Below, one piece after another: positions 24,163 to 30,523 of a DNA stretch of 64,000 bases. Source of the DNA: Massilia kyonggiensis (GTDB lineage: Bacteria; Pseudomonadota; Gammaproteobacteria; Burkholderiales; Burkholderiaceae_D); the NCBI RefSeq assembly GCF_024756235.1, contig NZ_JANUGY010000011.1, positions 1 to 64,000 of the forward strand, in the 5' to 3' direction. The position numbers and the translations under genes were made by a program. How positions within the stretch are numbered: the first letter of the stretch is position 1; each line of letters begins with the position of its first letter. Below the pieces are notes generated by a model. The model did no database searches and had not been told where the DNA came from. It was given only the letters and a program-made list of their open reading frames with translations.

Positions 24163-24373
24163 GCACTTGCTCCTTCAATGGGCTGCCTCGGTCGGCGTTA
24201 TTGATAAGTTGTTCGATTACGGCGCTGCCACTTCGCTGCGAGGTAAGGCAGAGCCTACGTAGAGCCTGCCAAGTCTCCGGGGGAAGGAAAACGTACTGCC
24301 GCTCAAGTTCAGTACCTGCGCTTGTTATGACGCGCTGGCGTCGGGTATGGGAGATGCTTCGAGGTTTATTCAT
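24131..24373 (-). CDS. Ribbon-helix-helix-like small protein
   Basis: 80 residues starting MNKPRSISHTRRQ. The middle (ERQYVFLPPETWQALRRLCL, then SGSAVIEQLI) fits a strand followed by two helices, as in Arc/MetJ-type ribbon-helix-helix DNA-binding proteins. A longer upstream frame exists, but this ATG gives the RHH-type layout. Its 3' end overlaps the primase start by 32 bases, implying a co-transcribed control protein for replication of the element. Confidence 0.6.
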   Translation of the reverse strand: MNKPRSISHTRRQRVITSAGTELERQYVFLPPETWQALRRLCLTSQRSGSAVIEQLINNADRGSPLKEQVHEQRSTPVKN

Positions 24374-24617
24374 GTTTAATATTGTTGCTGAGGTTGAAGG
24401 TTGCTCTCGCCACGATCCGAAAGTGTGCGCGTTCTCAACAGGAAACGTAAGGTGACGCAGCATCCCCTTTCTTGCAGGGAACATTACAGCCGCCTACCGC
24501 AGAGGCCAGGCAAAGCAAGAGCCTGCCGAATGAACGACTGTGGTCGACGGTAAGTGATGTATTTCTAGGCCAGCGGGACTGGCACGACGCGCACCCTGCG
24601 GGGTGGCAGGAGACGGC

Positions 24618-25007
24618 TTAGGCCGAGCGGTGAGCCTGTTCGAGTTTCTTCAGATGAGCTTTTGCTGCGGAGATTTCAGCGGCAATCTGTGCCTGCTTCG
24701 CCATGCGTTCTTCTTGCTCACGAGTACGGCGTTGGGCTTCCAAGTCGTCACGTTGTTCTTGAGCCTTCTGACGAGCGAGCGCTAAGGTTGTCGCTGCGGC
24801 GGCTCCTACGAGAGCGTCTGCATCGGGGTCGGAGAGCTCTAGTGTGATAGCCGATTGTCCGCTCAAGAACATCTGCGGCTGAACAACTTTACTGAACACG
24901 TATCCTTGCCGGATCAAGGCTGATGCTTGCGCAAAAACGACTGAAGTTACATCGCAAAGTTCGATCATAGCGGGCTGCTCTACGGCCGCGTTAGTCTGTT
25001 TGGTCAT
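24618..25007 (-). CDS. Coiled-coil phage-like hypothetical protein
   Basis: 129 residues. The N-terminal half is ordinary and partly hydrophobic (VVFAQASALIRQGYVFSKVV). The C-terminal ~55 residues are a charged coiled coil (LARQKAQEQRDDLEAQRRTR onward). No family recognised. It lies between the candidate excisionase and the RHH/primase genes on the same strand and is probably part of the same early transcript from the promoter near 25350. Confidence 0.65.
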   Translation of the reverse strand: MTKQTNAAVEQPAMIELCDVTSVVFAQASALIRQGYVFSKVVQPQMFLSGQSAITLELSDPDADALVGAAAATTLALARQKAQEQRDDLEAQRRTREQEERMAKQAQIAAEISAAKAHLKKLEQAHRSA

Positions 25008-25025
25008 GTTCTTAATTCCTTTCGT

Positions 25026-25241
25026 TTAATGAGTTGGGATGTATTGACGGCTGCGAATGAAGTTCGCTACATGGGTTTTATTGAACTCCCTGCCCGTCGG
25101 GCTACGGAAGCCGTTCACGTTCAGGTGGCGAGCAATCGTAGAGAGCGATGAATAGGGACGCAGAATGGCAATGATCGTGCTTACTTGTTCGTAATATTCG
25201 GCCGGTTGCAGGGGTGTGCCGAATCCAGGTTTTACATGCAT
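25026..25241 (-). CDS. Small recombinase-like DNA-binding protein, candidate recombination directionality factor
   Basis: 71 residues. The second half (TIARHLNVNGFRSPTGREFNKT) matches the helix-turn-helix pattern seen in the 'Recombinase' domain of serine recombinases (LN..G..TP.G..W). The first half is a short amphipathic helix. It is the first gene behind the strong leftward promoter at 25349-25377 and the closest gene to the right attachment site. Small basic proteins at this position often act as excisionases for serine integrases; the assignment is inferred, not proven. Confidence 0.5.
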   Translation of the reverse strand: MHVKPGFGTPLQPAEYYEQVSTIIAILRPYSSLSTIARHLNVNGFRSPTGREFNKTHVANFIRSRQYIPTH

Positions 25242-25328
25242 GTTGAATCCTCCATAGTTAATTGGATTGTCAATGAGTGTGCGGGGGGATCCGAGTCGGA
25301 TCGAGATGTGGAGAAGAACGACTGCATC

Positions 25329-25377
25329 GCGTTACTCCAGGTAACGCTATTGTAGCACAGGAGCAACAAAAAGTCAA
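25329..25377 (-). promoter_or_regulatory. Strong leftward promoter with overlapping operator
   Basis: Read on the minus strand, TTGACT (25377-25372) and TACAAT (25354-25349) are separated by exactly 17 bases, a near-consensus sigma70 promoter. The palindrome GCGTTAC-N5-GTAACGC (25329-25347) covers the expected transcription start. This should be the regulated early promoter for the candidate excisionase, coiled-coil, RHH and primase genes. The palindrome differs from the CTACC/GGTAG sites, so its regulator may be another protein. Confidence 0.75.
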
Positions 25378-25687
25378 ATTTCTTACACAGTGATGGAAAA
25401 ATGTGTTATGGCCAAAACCGGTATTAACTGTTGTGTTTCCAGTTGTGAACTATGTCACTGCACTACAGAAAATACCGCTGAAAACTAGCATTTGGCTCGA
25501 TTCGAATCGTAATTTTGGCAACGAAAACTGAATGACCAACGTCCGATTGCTTAACTAAACGACGGCGGTCGAAGTAGCAAATTGCAGTGTTACAAGACGT
25601 GTTACGCGATGTTGGCTGAAGTGAACTGAGGAGATCGCGGGCGACGCAGCCTATCCGATGCAATAGATGCGAATGGGGGTTTCGATT
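25378..25687. other. Non-coding right end of the element
   Basis: About 310 bases between the early promoter and attR contain no credible gene. AT-rich stretches and GATTCGAATCG (25500-25510, partially palindromic) occur here; the sequence next to the att core is the inverted counterpart of the left end. It could hold the origin of replication or attP arm sites, but nothing confirms this. Confidence 0.4.
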
Positions 25688-25700
25688 CCACGATGTTCAT
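25688..25700. repeat. Right attachment site core (attR)
   Basis: Second copy of CCACGATGTTCAT. The comM start codon and the first 35 codons lie to its right, element DNA to its left. Removing 9777-25700 restores an unbroken comM reading frame. Confidence 0.85.
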
Positions 25701-25793
25701 CGCCGGCAGGCCGTTCGCCAGGTGGACTTCGACGCTGACGGCCGGTGCTTCCATGCCGGCCAGGGCGCGGCTTCTGAGGACGGCGAGGCTCAT
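25689..25793 (-). pseudogene. comM: comM, 5' portion (first 35 codons)
   Basis: Encodes the ComM start MSLAVLRSRALAGMEAPAVS through VEVHLANGLPAMNIV, then runs into element sequence and stops after 28 foreign codons at 25602, leaving a 63-residue truncated product. The sequence is the canonical N-terminus of ComM/YifB and is continuous with the fragment at 8352-9776. The cell is therefore expected to lack functional ComM while the element is integrated. Confidence 0.92.
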
Positions 25794-25930
25794 CGGGCTC
25801 CTTCGACGGTGGGCGAGGCCTCATCTTAGGCAAGCGGGGACGATGCCTGTTGAGAGGGGACAGGCGTGGAGACGGAACTTTTCGCGCCGGGTCTGGTAAT
25901 GTAGCGGGCTCCGTCTTCTCCAAGCCACGC

Positions 25931-26227
25931 ATGCCCCGACTGATACTGACCCTGCTCGCACTCGCTGTCCTGTTCTGCCTGCTGTGCGGACCCGTGGCGT
26001 GGGTCGCGCTGCGCCTGTGGAAGCGCGGGGATCTCGGGGCGTTCCGGCCGCTGCGGGCCGTGTGGATCACACAGGTGGTGCTGGCATCCGCGCTGGTCTT
26101 TGCCGCGGACAGCCTCGGGCTGGCCAATCCGATGGGCTGGATGGTGGCGATCGTGCTTGCGACCAGCCTCGGCGGGGCCGCGTCATATGGCCTCTGGCGG
26201 CTGTTGACGCGGGCTCCCGCGCATTGA
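25931..26227 (+). CDS. Small inner-membrane protein (98 aa)
   Basis: MPRLILTLLALAVLFCLLCG opens the frame; about three membrane spans are predicted (residues 3-20, 42-60 and 65-85). Longer in-frame starts upstream would add an unlikely arginine-rich leader. No family recognised. Located in the host side just upstream of comM and divergent from it; convergent with the outer-membrane protein gene. Confidence 0.6.
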   Translation: MPRLILTLLALAVLFCLLCGPVAWVALRLWKRGDLGAFRPLRAVWITQVVLASALVFAADSLGLANPMGWMVAIVLATSLGGAASYGLWRLLTRAPAH

Positions 26228-26229
26228 AT

Positions 26230-27192
26230 TCACCACAGCTGGCCTGAGAGCCCGGCCAGGAAAGCACGGTCCGCGGTCAGCTGGACGCCGTTCACGTGGC
26301 GCACGAGCGGCTGCTGGACGAAGCCATACACCTGCATCTTGCCGTTGATGGCATACGACAGCCCCGGGCTCAGGAACAGGTAACGGCCGCCGCTGTCGGC
26401 CGGCTCGGCCGCGCTCCCGCTGTCTCTTTGCTTGTGCACGAAATTCAGCTGCACGAGCGCGCCGAAGCCCTGGCCGAATCCTTTGCGCACGCCGGCGTCG
26501 GCGCTGAACTGGGCGCCGGGCTTGTAGCCGGCGCGGCTGTCGACGGCATGCTGGTACTGGGCCTGCGCGAACCACGCGGCATCGCTGGCGTTGCGGCGCT
26601 GGTGGTGGTAAGCGCCGACGATCAGGTCGGTCGTCCCGGTGCCGGGCTGGAGGCTGCGTTCGGCACGCTCGCCGTCGTCATTGGCGACCGTGAAGCGTCC
26701 GGTGGGCAGCTTCAGCCCGAACGTCACTCCGCTGTCGGAAGGATTCAGCAGGTCGCCACCCGAAACCAGTTGATAGCGGCCCACGATGCGGACATCGCCC
26801 AGTTCGGTGAACGACCAGGTTTCGCCGATCTGTTCGCCGTGATGGTTGTGGACATGCCGATGATCGCGATCGCCGACCGCCGCGCTGACGGTCACGCCCC
26901 AGCCGTTGCCGAAGCCACGGCTCCAGGTGGCGACGAGGTTGCGGTTCACGGTAGCGACTTCGTCATGGTGGTGCGGGACCTGCCCGACCGCGACCTTGTC
27001 GCCGCCCGTCATGGGCTGGTCCTGGTCGATGTATTCGTAGTGCACGTCGAATGCCGAGCCGGGCGCGAGGAGCGCGTTCTGCGTGGTCCAGTTCGTGTTC
27101 ACGGTACAGAAAGCGGCTCCGCAACTGGCGGAGGCGAGGGCGGGAAGCAGGGCGGCGACGGCGGCAGCCAGGTGCGGGCGGAAGGCATTCAT
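26230..27192 (-). CDS. Putative outer-membrane protein / transporter with His-rich loops
   Basis: 320 residues with a signal peptide (MNAFRPHLAAAVAALLPALA, cleaved near ASA). Alternating short strands with aromatic girdles and a C-terminal aromatic residue (final LSGQLW) fit a beta-barrel. His-rich stretches HHHDE (about residue 74) and RDHRHVHNHHGE (about 110) could bind metal such as copper. It resembles MetA-pathway/phenol-type outer-membrane channels only in general layout. It is divergent from the copper nitrite reductase gene and shares paired FNR/NNR-like boxes with it, suggesting a role in copper or nitrite handling during denitrification. Confidence 0.7.
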   Translation of the reverse strand: MNAFRPHLAAAVAALLPALASASCGAAFCTVNTNWTTQNALLAPGSAFDVHYEYIDQDQPMTGGDKVAVGQVPHHHDEVATVNRNLVATWSRGFGNGWGVTVSAAVGDRDHRHVHNHHGEQIGETWSFTELGDVRIVGRYQLVSGGDLLNPSDSGVTFGLKLPTGRFTVANDDGERAERSLQPGTGTTDLIVGAYHHQRRNASDAAWFAQAQYQHAVDSRAGYKPGAQFSADAGVRKGFGQGFGALVQLNFVHKQRDSGSAAEPADSGGRYLFLSPGLSYAINGKMQVYGFVQQPLVRHVNGVQLTADRAFLAGLSGQLW

Positions 27193-27264
27193 TTTATTTC
27201 CTTATCAACATTCGAATCGTCATGTGCTGGAGAACAGCATAGGCGCGAGCCGCGTCGATTTCGT

Positions 27265-27279
27265 ATGAACCAGATCAAG
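27265..27279. promoter_or_regulatory. FNR/NNR-like box upstream of the outer-membrane protein gene
   Basis: ATGAACCAGATCAAG is the exact reverse complement of the site at 27342-27356. The core (TTGAT-N4-TTCAT on the other strand) resembles CRP/FNR-family sites that regulate denitrification genes. Confidence 0.6.
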
Positions 27280-27341
27280 GTTCAGACAACTGACATATCC
27301 GTCGTTTATGGCGAGTACATTTCTGTGTTGTTTCGGGAATG

Positions 27342-27356
27342 CTTGATCTGGTTCAT
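27342..27356. promoter_or_regulatory. FNR/NNR-like box upstream of nirK
   Basis: CTTGATCTGGTTCAT lies about 70 bases before the nirK start. The mirror copy at 27265-27279 faces the divergent gene, so one box is available for each promoter under low-oxygen or nitric-oxide control. Confidence 0.6.
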
Positions 27357-27425
27357 CCAGAGGTTGAAATGAGGGCGCGTAAGATTTTTTCGCAGCAAGT
27401 CCAAAACAACGATCGAGGTGAAAAA

Positions 27426-28823
27426 ATGAAACGCAAGACGATGCCGGTGCTGATCGCCGCCCTTGTGCTGGGAATGACGTTCCTGGCGCCCGCCCATGCC
27501 CAGCATGAGCATCTCCATCCCACGGCCGTGCAGACCGTCGCGGATGTCACGTTCACCCTGCGGACCGATATCTCTGACGGCAAGCTGGTCTTCATGGGCG
27601 ATGCCGGCAAGATCACGGGCAAGGCCAACCCCACGCTCAACGTGCCCGTCGGGGCCGTCGTGCAGATCAATCTCGTCAATGGCGACGGCGCCACGCACGA
27701 CCTGGGCGTGGCCGATTTCGGCGTCAAGTCGAACCAGCTCAACGACAAGGGCGCCAGCACGGCCATCGTCTTCCGCGCCACGAAGAAAGGGACGTTCGAT
27801 TACATCTGCACATTGCCGGGGCACGTGCAGGCCGGCATGATCGGCAAGATCGTGGTGGGCGAGGGCGCCGCCGACACGGCGCCGAAGGCCGCGGACATCT
27901 CGCGCGACCCGCGCGACCTGCCGCCGCCGGTTGGCAAGCGCGCGCCGCAGCACCTGAAGGTCTCCCTCGAGACCACGGAGGTGACGGGCCAGCTGACGGA
28001 CGGCGCCACCTACAAATACTGGACCTTCAACGGCAAGGTGCCGGGCCCGTTCATCCGGGTGCGGGTCGGCGATACCGTGGACGTCGACCTGTCCAACGCG
28101 AAGGACAGCCACATGATCCATTCGGTCGACTTCCATGCCGTGACAGGGCCCGGCGGCGGCGCTGCCGTCACGCAGGCCGCGCCGGGCAGCACCAAGGGTT
28201 TCACGTTCAAGGCGCTGAACCCGGGACTGTATGTGTATCACTGCGCCACGCCGATGGTCGCCCAGCACATCTCGAACGGCATGTACGGCCTGATCCTCGT
28301 CGAGCCGGAAGGTGGATTGCCCAAGGTGGACCGCGAGTTCTACGTGATGCAGGGCGAGCTGTACACGGCGCAGCGCCACGGCTCGACCGGCGAGAACGAG
28401 TTTTCGCTGGAAAAGCTGCTGAACGAGCAGCCCGAGCACCTGATGTTCAACGGTAACCACAATGCCTTGACGAAGACCCACCGCATGGAAGCGAAGGTCG
28501 GCGAAACCGTGCGCATCTACTTCGGCGTGGGCGGACCGAACTTCACGTCCAGCTTCCACGTCATCGGCGAGATCTTCGACCGTGTCTACAACCTGGGCGA
28601 CCTCGTATCGCCGCCGCTGCGCAACGTGCAGACGACGACGGTCGCGCCGGGCGGCGCCACGGTCGTGGATTTCAAGGTCGACGTGCCGGGACGCTATGTC
28701 CTGGTCGACCATGCCTTATCGCGGATGGAAAAGGGACTGGCGGGCTTCCTGTATGTGACGGGTGATCCGAACCCGGCCGTGTTCCGTACCGCAAGCACGC
28801 CGGACGCGCCTTCGGGACATTGA
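27426..28823 (+). CDS. nirK: Copper-containing nitrite reductase with extra N-terminal cupredoxin domain
   Basis: 465 residues: periplasmic enzyme reducing nitrite to nitric oxide. A signal peptide (residues 1-26) is followed by an added cupredoxin domain (about 27-145) with a type 1 copper set His91, Cys128, His133 and Met138 (YICTLPGHVQAGM). The standard NirK follows (about 165-465) with its type 1 ligands in YVYHCATPMVAQHISNGM and type 2 His ligands in SVDFHAV and SSFHVIG. This three-domain form is known from Hyphomicrobium-type NirK, where the extra domain may self-supply electrons. The start ATG 27426 has GAGGTG upstream. No other denitrification genes are in the window. Confidence 0.95.
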   Translation: MKRKTMPVLIAALVLGMTFLAPAHAQHEHLHPTAVQTVADVTFTLRTDISDGKLVFMGDAGKITGKANPTLNVPVGAVVQINLVNGDGATHDLGVADFGVKSNQLNDKGASTAIVFRATKKGTFDYICTLPGHVQAGMIGKIVVGEGAADTAPKAADISRDPRDLPPPVGKRAPQHLKVSLETTEVTGQLTDGATYKYWTFNGKVPGPFIRVRVGDTVDVDLSNAKDSHMIHSVDFHAVTGPGGGAAVTQAAPGSTKGFTFKALNPGLYVYHCATPMVAQHISNGMYGLILVEPEGGLPKVDREFYVMQGELYTAQRHGSTGENEFSLEKLLNEQPEHLMFNGNHNALTKTHRMEAKVGETVRIYFGVGGPNFTSSFHVIGEIFDRVYNLGDLVSPPLRNVQTTTVAPGGATVVDFKVDVPGRYVLVDHALSRMEKGLAGFLYVTGDPNPAVFRTASTPDAPSGH

Positions 28824-28827
28824 TCAG

Positions 28828-28889
28828 GTAAACGGCAAACGGCCGCGCCACACCGGTTTCGACCGGTGCGGCGCGGCCGCGTCGTTTAC
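28828..28889. terminator. Long hairpin between nirK and ubiK
   Basis: Nested stems: GTAAACG/CGTTTAC outside, CGGCCGCGCC/GGCGCGGCCG inside, and ACCGGT/ACCGGT around TTCG-containing loop. It lies between convergent nirK and ubiK, so it may terminate both; there is no clear U-run. Confidence 0.55.
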
Positions 28890-28900
28890 GGGCGCCGGGC

Positions 28901-29149
28901 TCAGGCTTTGGCGTCGGCCGTCGCCAGCTTCGCTTCCAGTTCCGCCACCCGCAGTTCCAGCGCCTCCAGCTTGGCGCGCGTCTTGGCCAGCACCTGGGCC
29001 TGGATGTCGAACTCCTCGCGCGTCACGAGGTCCAGCTTCGAAAAGCCCTGGGTCATCATCGCCTTGACGTTGCGCTCGATGTCCTTGGCGGGCGAGTTTT
29101 CCAACGCCTGGTTGAGCTTGCCCTGCAAATCATTGAAAAAATTGTTCAT
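28901..29149 (-). CDS. ubiK: Ubiquinone biosynthesis accessory factor UbiK (BMFP/YqiC)
   Basis: 82 residues. Starts MNNFFNDLQGKLNQALENSP, with the YqiC-type amphipathic first helix, and ends in a coiled coil (LAKTRAKLEALELRVAELEA) that trimerises in the family. UbiK supports the aerobic Coenzyme Q complex and associates with membranes. It is divergent from the porin-glnK-amtB operon, an arrangement common in Oxalobacteraceae and other Burkholderiales. Confidence 0.93.
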   Translation of the reverse strand: MNNFFNDLQGKLNQALENSPAKDIERNVKAMMTQGFSKLDLVTREEFDIQAQVLAKTRAKLEALELRVAELEAKLATADAKA

Positions 29150-29177
29150 TTCACACTAGTCCTTGAGCCGGCATGCC

Positions 29178-29219
29178 GCACCAAGACGGTGCGTACATAC
29201 CTGATTTGGTGCGTGCACC
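29178..29219. promoter_or_regulatory. Candidate NtrC enhancer sites
   Basis: GCACC-N5-GGTGC at 29178-29192 matches the NtrC consensus (TGCACC-N5-GGTGCA). A second inverted element GGTGC-GT-GCACC is at 29208-29219. They lie about 100-140 bases upstream of the sigma54 site, the usual spacing for an NtrC enhancer. Confidence 0.65.
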
Positions 29220-29316
29220 GTGACGGCGCACGTGTCCTGGTCTCGTTTGTTTTTTGAAATTAAAAAACTGGGGGCGGAAGGGGTGAAAAACAAGCGGGAA
29301 CCCGCCCGGGATGGGG

Positions 29317-29332
29317 TGGCACACATCCTGCT
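29317..29332 (+). promoter_or_regulatory. Sigma54 promoter of the porin-glnK-amtB operon
   Basis: TGGCACACATCCTGCT has the invariant GG (29318-29319) and GC (29330-29331) separated by 10 bases, matching TGGCACG-N4-TTGCW with one mismatch in the -12 part. It lies 84 bases before the first gene. Confidence 0.75.
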
Positions 29333-29415
29333 AATCAACCATTAACCATAACGAGGTCGCAATCCCGGATTGTAAACCTCTACCCAAGAATATGTTCAAC
29401 TAAAGGGAGTGTCGT

Positions 29416-30162
29416 ATGAAGCGTCGTAACAGCAACTGGTCCCACGTCGCAGTACTGGCAGCAAGCCTGTGGAGCCTTCATATCGGGCTGGCCGGCGCCG
29501 AAGAGCAGAAGCCGGACAATGAGGTGAGTTTCAACGCGGCGGTCACGAGCGATTATCGCTACCGCGGCATTTCCCAGTCCCGCCTCGACCCCGCACTGCA
29601 GGGCGGCGCCGACTACACGCACAACCCGACCGGCCTGTACGCGGGCACCTGGCTGTCCACCATCAAGTGGACCAAGGACCTGGGCGGCAGCGGCGACATC
29701 GAGTGGGATCTGTACGGCGGCAAGCGCGGCAACCTCACGAGCGACATCACCTATGACGTGGGCGGCCTGTACTACTTCTACCCGAGCAATGGCCTGCATC
29801 CGAATGCCAACACGTTCGAACTGTACGGCCAGCTCGGTTACGGCCCGGCCTACGTCAAGTACTCGCATTCGCTGACGAACCTGTTCGGCACGGCCGACAG
29901 CAAGGGCAGCGGCTACCTGGACATCGGCGCCAACGTCGACGTCGGCAGCGGCTTCACGCTGAACCTGCACGCCGGCCGCCAGAACGTGCGCCACAACGGT
30001 TCGTTCTCGTACACCGACTACAAGGTCGGCGTCACCAAGGACCTGGGCATCTGCTCGGTGGCCCTGTCCTGGATCAAGGCCGACACCAGCGCGTACCTGA
30101 GCCCGTCCGCGGAAAACCTGGGCAAGTCCGCGGCCCTGCTCATTGTTTCAAAAACTTTCTGA
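29416..30162 (+). CDS. TorF family putative porin
   Basis: 248 residues with a signal peptide ending near residue 26 (GLAGAEE) and a beta-rich body: VSFNAAVTSDYRYRGISQS is the family's opening strand, and the protein ends LLIVSKTF with a C-terminal aromatic residue, as in outer-membrane barrels. TorF-type proteins accompany ammonium or amine transport genes in many proteobacteria. First gene behind the sigma54 promoter and 12 bases ahead of glnK, so it is probably induced under nitrogen limitation. Confidence 0.85.
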   Translation: MKRRNSNWSHVAVLAASLWSLHIGLAGAEEQKPDNEVSFNAAVTSDYRYRGISQSRLDPALQGGADYTHNPTGLYAGTWLSTIKWTKDLGGSGDIEWDLYGGKRGNLTSDITYDVGGLYYFYPSNGLHPNANTFELYGQLGYGPAYVKYSHSLTNLFGTADSKGSGYLDIGANVDVGSGFTLNLHAGRQNVRHNGSFSYTDYKVGVTKDLGICSVALSWIKADTSAYLSPSAENLGKSAALLIVSKTF

Positions 30163-30513
<351 letters not shown>

Positions 30514-30523
30514 GGGGAATCCG

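Larger units (their letters stand above)
9764..25700. mobile_element. Integrative element in comM (serine integrase, T6SS cargo, defence-like genes, SF3 primase)
   Basis: The element is about 15.9 kb and bounded by the 13-bp direct repeat CCACGATGTTCAT, which is also the comM sequence at the insertion point. It contains a large serine integrase reading inward from the left end and a small recombinase-like DNA-binding protein near the right end. Between them lie T6SS and putative defence cargo and a phage-like regulator/primase module. Many genes are clearly richer in A+T than the flanking host genes. No capsid, terminase, relaxase or type IV secretion gene was found, so it is best viewed as a satellite-like or mobilizable genomic island that needs help to move between cells. 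Confidence 0.93.

Noticed and set aside
26296-27372. Plus-strand frame opposite the outer-membrane protein gene
   Set aside because: No domain or signal; the minus-strand product has a signal peptide and beta-barrel pattern.
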